Source: Anaerolineae bacterium (GTDB taxonomy: Bacteria; Chloroflexota; Anaerolineae; Aggregatilineales; UBA2796). From it: a stretch of DNA of 8,447 nucleotides. Location: positions 1-8,447 of the forward strand of contig JADZBY010000005.1 in the NCBI GenBank assembly GCA_020851855.1, written 5' to 3'. Below are positions 1 through 6,519 of this stretch, in pieces (the stretch's first letter is position 1; each line of letters opens with the position of its first letter). The translations under genes were made by a program, and so were the position numbers. Below the pieces are notes generated by a model. That model saw only the letters and a list, made by a program, of their open reading frames with translations. It was not told where the DNA came from and made no database searches.

Positions 1-2
1 CC

Positions 3-2969
3 TTTATCGCGCACTGGCTGCGCGCGGTCACCTATCATTTGCAGGGCGAGGTGAGCGTCGCGGCGGATATGTACGCGCAGCTTGCGCCCGAAGCGCCGCC
101 GGAGATGCGCGCCGCGGTGGCCCGTGCGGCGGCGCGCGCGCTGGCGTCAAAGGGCGAGGTGCGCGAAGCGGCCATGCGCGTTGGGGCGGAAGGCGTGTGG
201 TACGAGGCGAACATGGCGCGGCCCATCTTCGCCCGGCAGCGGGCCAGCCAGGCGTTGTACGCGCACCTGGCCCTCATGCTCGGCCAGACGGAAGAAGCGG
301 AGAGCGCCGCCCGCGCCGCGCACGAGGTGCAGGGCGAGCGGCCCGATCCGCACGCCGACGCCATCCTGTGCCGCGTACTGGGCCGGGTGGCCTGGGAACG
401 CGGCGAACTGGCGGGCGCGGCGCACGCCTTTGACGCGGAATTGACCGCCCTGAACAGCCTTCCCAGCCGCGACGAGCACGAGATCGGCATTGCGCTGCAT
501 AACCTGGCGGACGTGCAGCGCGCCCTGGGCGAGCGCGAGCGGGCCATCGCCAATTACCGCCGCGCCCTGACGCACAAGAATCCCGGCCTCGAAGGCGCGC
601 TGACCGCGCTCGCGCTGGCCGAGCTGCTATCCGAATCCGGACGACCGGTCGAGGCGCTTGAGGCCGGCGCGCGGGCCATCGAGCTGCTGACCGCGCCGCC
701 GAACGCCGACCTGAAGGCCGTCGGGCACGCGCTGGCGCTCCAGGCGCGCCGCCAGTACGAGTCGGGCCGTGCGCCGCGTGGAGAAGCCGCGCTCAAAGAG
801 TGGATCACGCGGCTGGCGGCGCGCGCGAAGGATGGCCTGCTGCACGGCTCGACGGGCGTCCAGGCGCTGTCCATCGGGCTGTACCTGCGCTCTGAGCCGG
901 CGCTGGACGATCCGATCCCGGTCATCGACCTTGCCGAGCGCGCCCTGCACCTGATGGAGAGCGAATATCCCGGCAGGCTGCCCGCGCTGGCCGCCCGGCG
1001 CGATCTTGGCGTCCTGTATGCGCGCCTGGGCCGCTCTGAAGAGGCGTGTGAAGTGTTGGAGCCGCTGATCAGCGACTACGCGGCAACGGAATCGAACGCC
1101 GCCGCGATGGCCCTTCTCACGGCGCATCACACGCTGGCGCGCGCCTGGACCCGCCTGGGCGATATCCCGCGCGCGCTGGGCCATTTTGACGCCGCCGCCG
1201 GGCTGGAACCGGACCCGCAGGCAAGAGGTCTGATCTGCCGCGAGGCGGCGGAAGTGTGCCGCGAGGCCGGGGATGACGCCCGCAGCGCCGCCTATTACGA
1301 CCGCGCCCTGGAACAACTGCGCCGCGAGCGCGACATCCCGCTCTATACCGATACCGTCGTGGCGCTGGGCTATACGCGGCTGCGGCTGCGGCGCTTTGGC
1401 GAGGCCATCGACACCTTTGAAGAAGCGCTGCACGTCGTGGAAGGCGGCGCGCACACCGATCAGGCGCTCAAGGCCGCCGTGTTGCTCGACATGGCCTCGG
1501 CGCACGACACGCTCGGCCAGTACCGGCGCGCGGCGGAGACGTACCGGCGCTCGCTATCGGCGCAGGACGCCCTGAATGAACCGGCGCGCTACCTGGATAC
1601 GCTCATCGCCCTGGCCCGCAGCGAGGCGAACGCGGGCGACTGGCAGGCGGCGGTGGAAGCCTACCGCGACGCGCTCGACTTTGACATCCTGGACGAGACG
1701 CGCCGCCGCGCGCTTTTGGCCGAACAGGGCGGCGCGTATGCCCGGTTGGGCCAGCTTCAGGCCGCCATCAACGCTTACGACGAGGCGCTGACCATCGAGG
1801 GCGCGACGGCGCGCGAACGGGCCGAGCTTCACCAGGGATTGGGCGCGATTTACGCCAAGCTCGGCGCGCACGACCAGGCCCGCAAGCATTTCGAGGCCGT
1901 GCTGACCGCCGTGCAGGACGACCGCACCGGCCAGACGCTCAAATCGCTGGCGGACAGCCACCGCGCGCTGGGCCAACTCAAAGAGTCCATCGAGGTCTAT
2001 CACCGCGCGCTGGGCTTCCTGGAGCGCAACGGCGCGCCTGCCGAACGCGCCGCCACCGAGCGCGCGCTGGGCGAGATTTACCTGGAGCGCAACCAGTTCG
2101 CCAATTCGCTGGCGCACCTGGAAGCCGCGCTTGATCTGGAGCGCTCGCTGCCGCAGCACCAGGGCGGGAACATCGTCAGCATCCTGCAAAATCTGGCGCG
2201 CGCTCACGAGATGCGCGGCGAGTTGGAGCGCGCCACGGTTCGCCACCACGAGGCGCTCGTCTATCAGGACGTGCGGCACGCGCCCGACCAGTACGTCGAG
2301 ACGCTGTGCACGCTTGGACGGCTGTACACGGCGATGGGCCGCCCCGGCGAGGCGGTGCGCGCCTACGAAGAAGCGGGCCGCGTCGAGAGCAGCCAGCCGG
2401 AGCCGGAAGCGGCGCGCCAGGATGCCATCGTGGCCGGCTTGGCCGACGCGCGGCGTTCCCAGGGCGCGCTGGAAGTCGCGGCGGACCTGTACCGGCAGGT
2501 GGCCAACTCGCCGCACCGCACCCCGGCGCGCAGCCAGGCCGCCGACGCGCTGACCGAGTTGAACGCGGAGATCAACCGCCACCTGAAAACGCTCGAAGCG
2601 GCGGAGCAATCCCTCATCATGCTGCGGCGCGCGTCGCCGCCCGATCTGGCCGGCTTGATCTTCGTCCGGGCGCTTCAGGCGCGCACCACGCACGCGCTGG
2701 GCCGCTGGGACGCCAGCGCGGAACATCTGGCGGACATCTTCCAGATGCTCAAGGCGCGCGGTCGCGAGATTCGCGGCGCGGACCCGGTGGCGAAGGCGCT
2801 GGCCGCCCTGCGCGACGCCGGGACCGCCGAGATCGCGGGCGATCCGGACCTGGCGCAGGCGTCCTACCAGGAAGCGCTGGACGCCGCCAACGCGGACGCG
2901 CGCGCCAATGCATCCCTGATCTGGGTCATCCGCCACCGCATGGCCCCCACCAATACGCGCTCTGGGTGA
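3..2969 (+). CDS. Long tetratricopeptide-repeat (TPR) protein, 5' end outside window
   Basis: The frame is open from the first complete codon at 3 to the TGA at 2967-2969, giving about 989 visible residues, so this is the C-terminal part of a larger protein. A TTG at 39 could be read as a start, but the residues before it (FIAHWLRAVTYH) already look like a TPR helix, so it is probably internal. Almost the whole length is degenerate 34-40-residue helix pairs with the TPR pattern of small residues and A..Y..AL endings, for example ALHNLADVQRALGERERAI near residue 150 (counted from 39), EQGGAYARLGQLQAAINAYD near 565 and GLGAIYAKLGAHDQARKHF near 595; I estimate about twenty repeats. No enzymatic, DNA-binding or membrane segment is visible. 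TPR superhelices are protein-protein scaffolds; an N-terminal ATPase, kinase or regulator domain could lie upstream. The protein is soluble by appearance. It sits 44 bases before folD on the same strand and may be co-transcribed with it. Partner and role are unknown. Confidence 0.9.
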   Translation, partial: FIAHWLRAVTYHLQGEVSVAADMYAQLAPEAPPEMRAAVARAAARALASKGEVREAAMRVGAEGVWYEANMARPIFARQRASQALYAHLALMLGQTEEAESAARAAHEVQGERPDPHADAILCRVLGRVAWERGELAGAAHAFDAELTALNSLPSRDEHEIGIALHNLADVQRALGERERAIANYRRALTHKNPGLEGALTALALAELLSESGRPVEALEAGARAIELLTAPPNADLKAVGHALALQARRQYESGRAPRGEAALKEWITRLAARAKDGLLHGSTGVQALSIGLYLRSEPALDDPIPVIDLAERALHLMESEYPGRLPALAARRDLGVLYARLGRSEEACEVLEPLISDYAATESNAAAMALLTAHHTLARAWTRLGDIPRALGHFDAAAGLEPDPQARGLICREAAEVCREAGDDARSAAYYDRALEQLRRERDIPLYTDTVVALGYTRLRLRRFGEAIDTFEEALHVVEGGAHTDQALKAAVLLDMASAHDTLGQYRRAAETYRRSLSAQDALNEPARYLDTLIALARSEANAGDWQAAVEAYRDALDFDILDETRRRALLAEQGGAYARLGQLQAAINAYDEALTIEGATARERAELHQGLGAIYAKLGAHDQARKHFEAVLTAVQDDRTGQTLKSLADSHRALGQLKESIEVYHRALGFLERNGAPAERAATERALGEIYLERNQFANSLAHLEAALDLERSLPQHQGGNIVSILQNLARAHEMRGELERATVRHHEALVYQDVRHAPDQYVETLCTLGRLYTAMGRPGEAVRAYEEAGRVESSQPEPEAARQDAIVAGLADARRSQGALEVAADLYRQVANSPHRTPARSQAADALTELNAEINRHLKTLEAAEQSLIMLRRASPPDLAGLIFVRALQARTTHALGRWDASAEHLADIFQMLKARGREIRGADPVAKALAALRDAGTAEIAGDPDLAQASYQEALDAANADARANASLIWVIRHRMAPTNTRSG

Positions 2970-3001
2970 AGATGAAGATTTTCCCCCTTGTTCAACCTCA
3001 T

Positions 3002-3007
3002 AAGGAG
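3002..3007 (+). promoter_or_regulatory. Shine-Dalgarno of folD
   Basis: AAGGAG lies six bases before the ATG at 3014. It fixes the folD start, even though the same frame stays open far upstream through the TPR gene (an in-frame ATG exists at 2306). Confidence 0.8.
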
Positions 3008-3013
3008 CATTTC

Positions 3014-3889
3014 ATGACGGCAACACTGATCGATGGTAAGGCGATTGCGGCCAAAGTACGCGCCGAAGTCGCTGAGGGCGTGGAGCGGCTGGTCGCCGAG
3101 CGCGGCATCCGGCCCGGACTGGCCGCTGTGCTCGTCGGGGACAATCCGGCGTCGCACACCTACGTGCGCATGAAGCGCAAGGCGTGCGCCGAGGTGGGCA
3201 TCGAGTCGTTTGGCTTCGAATTGCCCGCCACCGCCAGCCAGCACGAGGTCGAGTCGCTCGTGCGGGACCTGAACGCGCGTGACGACGTGCACGGCATCCT
3301 GGTGCAGCTGCCGCTGCCCGCCGGGCTGGACGAAGAGGCCGTGTTGAGCGCGGTGGGCCTGAACAAGGATGTGGACGGCTTCCACCCCATGAACATGGGC
3401 CGGCTGGCGCAGAAGGGCCGCGAGCCGCTCTTTGTCCCGGCCACGCCCGCGGGCTGTATTCGCCTGCTCGAAGAAACCGGCGTCAAGCTCTCCGGGGCAA
3501 ACGCCGTCGTCCTGGGGCGCAGCAACATCGTCGGGATGCCGGTGGCGCTGCTGCTGGTCCGGCAGGATGCGACGGTCACGATCTGCCACAGCCGGACGAA
3601 GAACCTGCCCGACGTGGTGCGCAGCGCAGACGTGCTGATCGCCGCCGTCGGGCGCGCACAGATGGTCAAGGGCGACTGGATCAAGCCCGGCGCGGTGGTC
3701 ATCGATGTGGGCACGAACCGCGTCGATGATCCGAGCGCCAAGAGCGGCTCGCGGCTGGTGGGCGATGTGGACTTTGACCAGGCGGTTGGGGTGGCGGGCG
3801 CGATCACGCCCGTTCCCGGCGGCGTCGGGCCGATGACCATCGCCATGCTGCTGCAAAACACGCTGCGTGCGGCGCAGAATAGCGCGTAG
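3014..3889 (+). CDS. folD: Bifunctional methylenetetrahydrofolate dehydrogenase / methenyltetrahydrofolate cyclohydrolase FolD
   Basis: This 291-residue cytosolic enzyme interconverts 5,10-methylene-, 5,10-methenyl- and 10-formyl-tetrahydrofolate (EC 1.5.1.5 and 3.5.4.9), supplying one-carbon units for purine, formyl-methionine and thymidylate synthesis. The length is normal for the family. The N-terminal catalytic domain carries the signature SHTYVRMKRKAC, with Tyr50 and the catalytic Lys54, then VQLPLP with Gln98 and KDVDGFHP with Asp121. PATPAG (142-147) is the usual P(C/A)TPxG loop. The Rossmann domain has GRSNIVGMP (168-176) and CHSRT (191-195) for the nicotinamide cofactor. The C-terminal PGGVGPMT (268-275) closes the fold and folate site. 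Ser/Arg at the GRS motif fits NADP preference in the family, but I infer this only. The ATG at 3014 is chosen because AAGGAG stands six bases before it and the protein aligns from there. It follows the TPR gene after 44 bases, probably in one transcript; a pair of strong palindromes begins 12 bases after the stop. No oddity is seen. Confidence 0.97.
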   Translation: MTATLIDGKAIAAKVRAEVAEGVERLVAERGIRPGLAAVLVGDNPASHTYVRMKRKACAEVGIESFGFELPATASQHEVESLVRDLNARDDVHGILVQLPLPAGLDEEAVLSAVGLNKDVDGFHPMNMGRLAQKGREPLFVPATPAGCIRLLEETGVKLSGANAVVLGRSNIVGMPVALLLVRQDATVTICHSRTKNLPDVVRSADVLIAAVGRAQMVKGDWIKPGAVVIDVGTNRVDDPSAKSGSRLVGDVDFDQAVGVAGAITPVPGGVGPMTIAMLLQNTLRAAQNSA

Positions 3890-3901
3890 AGTGAGGCTTC
3901 T

Positions 3902-3962
3902 GGGCGGCTCGCGAGCCGCCCCTACAGCACCACAACGTGTAGGGGCGCGTCGCGACGCGCCC
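3902..3962. repeat. Paired REP-like palindromes after folD
   Basis: Two perfect 20-bp palindromes lie head to head: GGGCGGCTCGCGAGCCGCCC (3902-3921) and GGGCGCGTCGCGACGCGCCC (3943-3962). They are linked by a further inverted repeat, CCCCTACA (3919-3926) and TGTAGGGG (3938-3945), around an 11-base spacer. Both share the TCGCGA core and differ by a GC-to-CG swap made on both arms, so pairing is preserved. This layout is like dispersed intergenic REP repeats I recall from Chloroflexota and some other phyla. Located 12 bases past the folD stop, it could act as a transcript-end hairpin, but no T-run follows, so a classical intrinsic terminator is not supported. Confidence 0.8.
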
Positions 3963-3986
3963 GCCGCACAACCTGAAAGACCCCTC

Positions 3987-4046
3987 GTTGCCGAATCGGC
4001 GCACTATCCCCCACAACGGCAACAGGTGAAGCCGGCGCTTCACCTG
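3987..4046. repeat. Hairpin-forming inverted repeats
   Basis: CAGGTGAAGC (4023-4032) and GCTTCACCTG (4037-4046) form a perfect 10-bp stem around a CGGC loop. Just upstream, GTTGCCG (3987-3993) and CGGCAAC (4017-4023) form a weaker 7-bp inverted repeat around a 23-base spacer. No T-tract follows the strong stem. The strong stem is most likely another dispersed intergenic repeat, of a different sequence family from the TCGCGA palindromes just upstream. Confidence 0.65.
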
Positions 4047-4384
4047 CTACACCAGTCGTTGTCGGCTGCGTTGGGGTACGCACATCCGACCAAGATGTGA
4101 GATGAGGGAGAGCAGCCTTGCCGTGATCCTCAGAAGAAGCGAGAATGCATCGACAAGTAGTGGCCAAAGTGTTCATCAAATACTGGTCACATTGTCCTTG
4201 AATGCCGCCCCCAAGTCCAGTGAAGTTGATCAGGGCCTTATATGCCAAATGTCACTTGCCGTATGACGCCTGTCAGCGATTTGCCGGGAAACCTACGGAA
4301 ACCTACACAGGGCGTGCGATCTCCGGCTTCTCTTTCCTGCGGCGCGATGGCCGGAAACCGCTCCACGCACCGCGCTTGCGCCTG
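4047..4384. other. Intergenic stretch of lower G+C without a recognisable gene
   Basis: This stretch holds no gene I can support. From about 4081 to 4260 the base composition drops to roughly half G+C, against about two thirds in the flanking genes. A minus-strand open frame (3922-4248) and a plus-strand one (4202-4393) cross it, but neither resembles a known family; the first runs straight through the palindromes and the second lacks a convincing ribosome site. A 10-bp tandem duplication, GGAAACCTAC twice, lies at 4287-4306. It could be a decayed gene or mobile-element remnant, or long untranslated DNA upstream of the transporter operon. Confidence 0.5.
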
Positions 4385-4404
4385 TTAGGCTAGCGCGCTA
4401 AAGT
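4376..4404 (+). promoter_or_regulatory. Possible sigma-70-type promoter of the ABC transporter operon
   Basis: TTGCGC (4376-4381) and TAAAGT (4399-4404) are separated by 17 bases and match the -35 and -10 consensus at three and four of six positions. They precede the solute-binding gene by about 60 bases, and the -10 half is embedded in the inverted repeat at 4386-4413. The match is weak; this is a candidate from position and spacing only. Confidence 0.3.
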
Positions 4405-4413
4405 TCTAGCCTA
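4386..4413. promoter_or_regulatory. Operator-like inverted repeat upstream of the transporter operon
   Basis: TAGGCTAG (4386-4393) and CTAGCCTA (4406-4413) are perfect 8-bp arms around a 12-base spacer. The 10-bp palindrome TAGCGCGCTA (4391-4400) overlaps the left arm. A second small stem, CGGC-GCTT-GCCG (4415-4426), follows and is trailed by a run of A. Overlap with the candidate promoter makes a repressor site plausible; a leader-RNA hairpin is the alternative. No regulator gene is in the window to match it with. Confidence 0.4.
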
Positions 4414-4449
4414 TCGGCGCTTGCCGAGAAAAAACTAGACGTTGTTTGC

Positions 4450-4455
4450 AGGAGG
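4450..4455 (+). promoter_or_regulatory. Strong Shine-Dalgarno of the solute-binding protein gene
   Basis: AGGAGG, a full anti-16S match, stands nine bases before the ATG at 4465. It is clearly stronger than the sites before the two permease genes, in keeping with a binding protein needed in excess. Confidence 0.8.
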
Positions 4456-4464
4456 AATGCAGCT

Positions 4465-6225
4465 ATGAAACGTCTCGTATTGTGCGTGCTGCTCGCCGTA
4501 TTGGCCCTGGGCGGCGTCGCCGCCGGGCCGGTCCGCGCGCAGGAAGGCCCGACGGGCACATGGTTGGGGACGTGGCCCTACACCGCGCCCGGAACACATC
4601 ACCTCAACAGCTTTTCCACCGGCGGCCTTAACGAGAACCTGGGTACTGTGTACCGTCCGCTGGTTGAACTCCAGTTGACCTTCTACCTGTGGGGTTCCAA
4701 CGAGTACGTGCCGATCCTGGCCGAAAGCTGGGGCTTCGTGGACGACGACACCGCCTACGAGGTCAAGCTCAAGGAAGGCGCGCTGTGGAGCAACGGGGAC
4801 CCGATCACCGCGCAGGACGTGGTAGACACCTACGCTATCGGGCGCATCCTGAAATGGGCGCAGTTTAACTACATCTCCGACGTGCAGGCCGTGGACGACC
4901 TCACGGTGCGCTACACCTTCCAGGAAGGCAAGGCGTCCCGGCTGGCCGAGCGCCTGATCCTCAAGGAACACACCGTCGCCAGCGCCAACTATGGCGAGCT
5001 GGCCCAGAAGGCGCGCGACCTGGTCGCAACCGGCGCGGCGAATGACAGCGAAGAGTGGACCGCGCTGACCAACGAGATCAACGAGTTCCGCCCGGCGGCG
5101 CTGATCGCCAGCGGCCCGTACACCTATTCGCTCGACGATGTGGGCGAGGCGTTCATGACGCTGCACTGGCAGCCGAACAGCCTGTACTCCGATTCCGTGA
5201 AGTTCGGTGAGCTGAAAATCTGGGCGGGCGAGACGGAAGTGACCACGCCGCTCATCCTCAGCGGCGAGCTGGCGCACTCCACGAACGTGTACCCACCTGC
5301 GACCATCACGTCCTTCGAAGAAGCGGGCATCCGCCTGGTGACGACGCCGCGCGGCTATGGCCCGGCGCTGCTCTTCAACTTCGAAGTGCCCGCCTTCCAG
5401 AAGAAGGAAGTGCGTCAGGCGATGGCCTACGCCATCAACCGTGAGCAGAGCGCGCTGTTGACGAACGGCGTGTTCGGGGCCGCCGGCACGGTCTACATGT
5501 CCGGCATCCTGGACAGCCTGACGCCGACGCTGCTTGACGAGGGAACGATCAACGCGCTGAACCGCTACGAATACAACCTCGACCAGGCCGCCGCGCTCAT
5601 GGAAGAAGCCGGCTACACGCGCAACGCCGATGGCAAGTGGGTCGATGCGGACGGCAATACGCTCAGCTTCGAGTACGTGTTCCCCGCCGACTTCGCGGAC
5701 TTCAGCGCCGCCGCCCGTGACGCCACCGAACAGCTCAACGCCTTCGGCTTCGACATCACCGAGCGCGCCATCCCGTGGCAGGAAGCCGCCCAGGCCATCC
5801 GCGACGGCAACTATGAGCTGTCGGTATGGAGTTGGGGCGCTGGCTCGCCCTTCGCCTTCAGCAATTTCCGCAGCCCCATCTTGCGCTGGAACAAAGTCCT
5901 GCTCGCGGAAACCGAGAAGGGCATGGGCAACCCGCTGGAGTTCGAGTGGGAAGGCGAGAGCATCGACCTGTTGGACCTGATCAACAACGTCGACGCCGGC
6001 CTGGATGACGCCCAGCACAAAGCGAATGCCGACAAGGTCGCGCGCATCATCAACGACATGATGTTCTTCATCCCGTTGAACGAGATGCTGAGCGTGGAGC
6101 CGCTGAACGAGCAGTTCATCAGCGGCGGCCCGGCGGACGGCGACCCGATCTACCTGAACCCGAGCCAGGACCACTACATCATCCTGTTGATCCTGAACGG
6201 CACACTGGGACCGGTCGGCTCGTAA
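4465..6225 (+). CDS. ABC transporter family-5 extracellular solute-binding protein (peptide/nickel/oligosaccharide type)
   Basis: This 586-residue secreted protein captures substrate outside the membrane and hands it to the two permeases encoded downstream. Residues 1-25 are a Sec signal peptide: MKR, a hydrophobic core of Leu/Val/Ala, and a likely signal-peptidase-I site VRA|QE after Ala25. There is no lipobox cysteine near the cleavage point; Cys7 is in the wrong place, so it does not look like a lipoprotein. Family-5 (SBP_bac_5, OppA/DppA) hallmarks are GTVYRPLVE (about 60-68), YEVKLKEGALWSNGDPITAQ (98-117), EVRQAMAYAINREQ (315-328) and AAALMEEAGY (375-384). Length is typical for the family. 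Substrate cannot be told from sequence: members bind peptides, nickel, or oligosaccharides such as cellobiose, and the Trp/Tyr/Asn-rich N-terminal part would suit a sugar ligand, which is only an inference. The start has AGGAGG nine bases upstream. It is the first gene of the apparent importer operon and is followed by a GC hairpin. Confidence 0.93.
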   Translation: MKRLVLCVLLAVLALGGVAAGPVRAQEGPTGTWLGTWPYTAPGTHHLNSFSTGGLNENLGTVYRPLVELQLTFYLWGSNEYVPILAESWGFVDDDTAYEVKLKEGALWSNGDPITAQDVVDTYAIGRILKWAQFNYISDVQAVDDLTVRYTFQEGKASRLAERLILKEHTVASANYGELAQKARDLVATGAANDSEEWTALTNEINEFRPAALIASGPYTYSLDDVGEAFMTLHWQPNSLYSDSVKFGELKIWAGETEVTTPLILSGELAHSTNVYPPATITSFEEAGIRLVTTPRGYGPALLFNFEVPAFQKKEVRQAMAYAINREQSALLTNGVFGAAGTVYMSGILDSLTPTLLDEGTINALNRYEYNLDQAAALMEEAGYTRNADGKWVDADGNTLSFEYVFPADFADFSAAARDATEQLNAFGFDITERAIPWQEAAQAIRDGNYELSVWSWGAGSPFAFSNFRSPILRWNKVLLAETEKGMGNPLEFEWEGESIDLLDLINNVDAGLDDAQHKANADKVARIINDMMFFIPLNEMLSVEPLNEQFISGGPADGDPIYLNPSQDHYIILLILNGTLGPVGS

Positions 6226-6250
6226 GCTTCGTAATCTGCGGAGAATCCGC

Positions 6251-6256
6251 TAGAAT
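6251..6256 (+). promoter_or_regulatory. Possible -10 element before the permease genes
   Basis: TAGAAT matches the -10 consensus at five of six positions; the best spaced upstream hexamer, TTCGTA at 6228-6233, matches only three of six. A small perfect stem, GCGGA-GAA-TCCGC (6238-6250), sits between them. If real, transcription would start near the large hairpin that follows. Weak candidate. Confidence 0.2.
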
Positions 6257-6262
6257 AGTGAG

Positions 6263-6303
6263 GGCGCAGTCCAGTGCGGTGAAACCAGCTGCCGGACTGC
6301 GCC
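6263..6303 (+). terminator. Strong GC hairpin after the binding-protein gene, partial terminator or attenuator
   Basis: GGCGCAGTCC (6263-6272) pairs perfectly with GGACTGCGCC (6294-6303), and the loop can continue through GGT-GAA-ACC (6278-6286). Only TTT and then ATC follow, so it is a weak intrinsic terminator at best. It begins 37 bases after the binding-protein stop and 217 before the first permease start, a position where such hairpins commonly stabilise the upstream mRNA or cut read-through into the permeases. Confidence 0.6.
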
Positions 6304-6321
6304 TTTATCACGGTTACAGCT

Positions 6322-6478
6322 AGGGCGTGTCTGCAAAGTCTGTTTCTGGGTTGACCCTCACTCCCCCAGCCCCTCTCTCCCCCAGGGCGAGAGGGGAGAA
6401 AAGCAGGGCGCCCCTTAGTTTCCTCACCCCTCTCCATGAGGGAGAGGGGCCGGGAGTGAGGGTTTGCAGACACACCCT
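6322..6478. mobile_element. 157-bp MITE/REP-like element with terminal inverted repeats
   Basis: The ends AGGGCGTGTCTGCAAA (6322-6337) and TTTGCAGACACACCCT (6463-6478) are inverted repeats matching at 15 of 16 bases. Inside them, CCCTCACTCCC (6355-6365) pairs with GGGAGTGAGGG (6452-6462). Two internal hairpins follow: CCCCTCTC/GAGAGGGG (6370-6377, 6389-6396) and CCCCTCTCC/GGAGAGGGG (6427-6435, 6441-6449). The element has no coding capacity; open frames across it give only the low-complexity Pro/Arg/Gly peptides such repeats produce. I see no clear target-site duplication. The CCCTCAC-CCCCTCTC type of repeat is dispersed in many GC-rich bacterial genomes, which supports a non-autonomous mobile origin, but no transposase family can be assigned. 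Confidence 0.7.
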
Positions 6479-6519
6479 GAAGTTAGAGTACGCCAGGTTA
6501 GCGCACGAGGGTTTCCCCC

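Noticed and set aside
39..41. TTG as the real start of the TPR protein
   Set aside because: The frame is open to the window edge, the preceding residues look like a TPR helix, and no Shine-Dalgarno is seen before it.
2306..3013. A 236-codon upstream extension of the folD frame
   Set aside because: It overlaps the TPR gene in another frame, reads as low-complexity Arg/Gly/Pro/Ala, and the ribosome site and FolD homology both put the start at 3014.
3902..4046. The repeats after folD considered as a CRISPR array
   Set aside because: There are only two related units, they are perfect palindromes of differing sequence, spacing is not spacer-like, and no cas gene is present.
3922..4248. Minus-strand 108-codon open frame
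   Set aside because: It runs through the two palindromic repeats, has no family resemblance and no clear ribosome site. A decayed gene cannot be excluded, so it is mentioned only under the low-G+C stretch.
4202..4393. Plus-strand 63-codon open frame before the transporter operon
   Set aside because: It has no ribosome site, no recognisable family, a 10-bp tandem repeat inside, and its end overlaps the operator-like repeat.
4457..4468. Three-codon upstream frame (ATG CAG CTA TGA) overlapping the binding-protein start
   Set aside because: Its ATG is one base from the Shine-Dalgarno, too close for initiation; probably chance.
4435..6174. A 579-codon minus-strand open frame opposite the solute-binding gene, and a similar 460-codon one at 1554-2936 opposite the TPR gene
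   Set aside because: These are mirror frames from GC-rich codon use. Their proteins are Arg/Val/Gly/Gln-rich with no family features, and the plus-strand genes are unmistakable.
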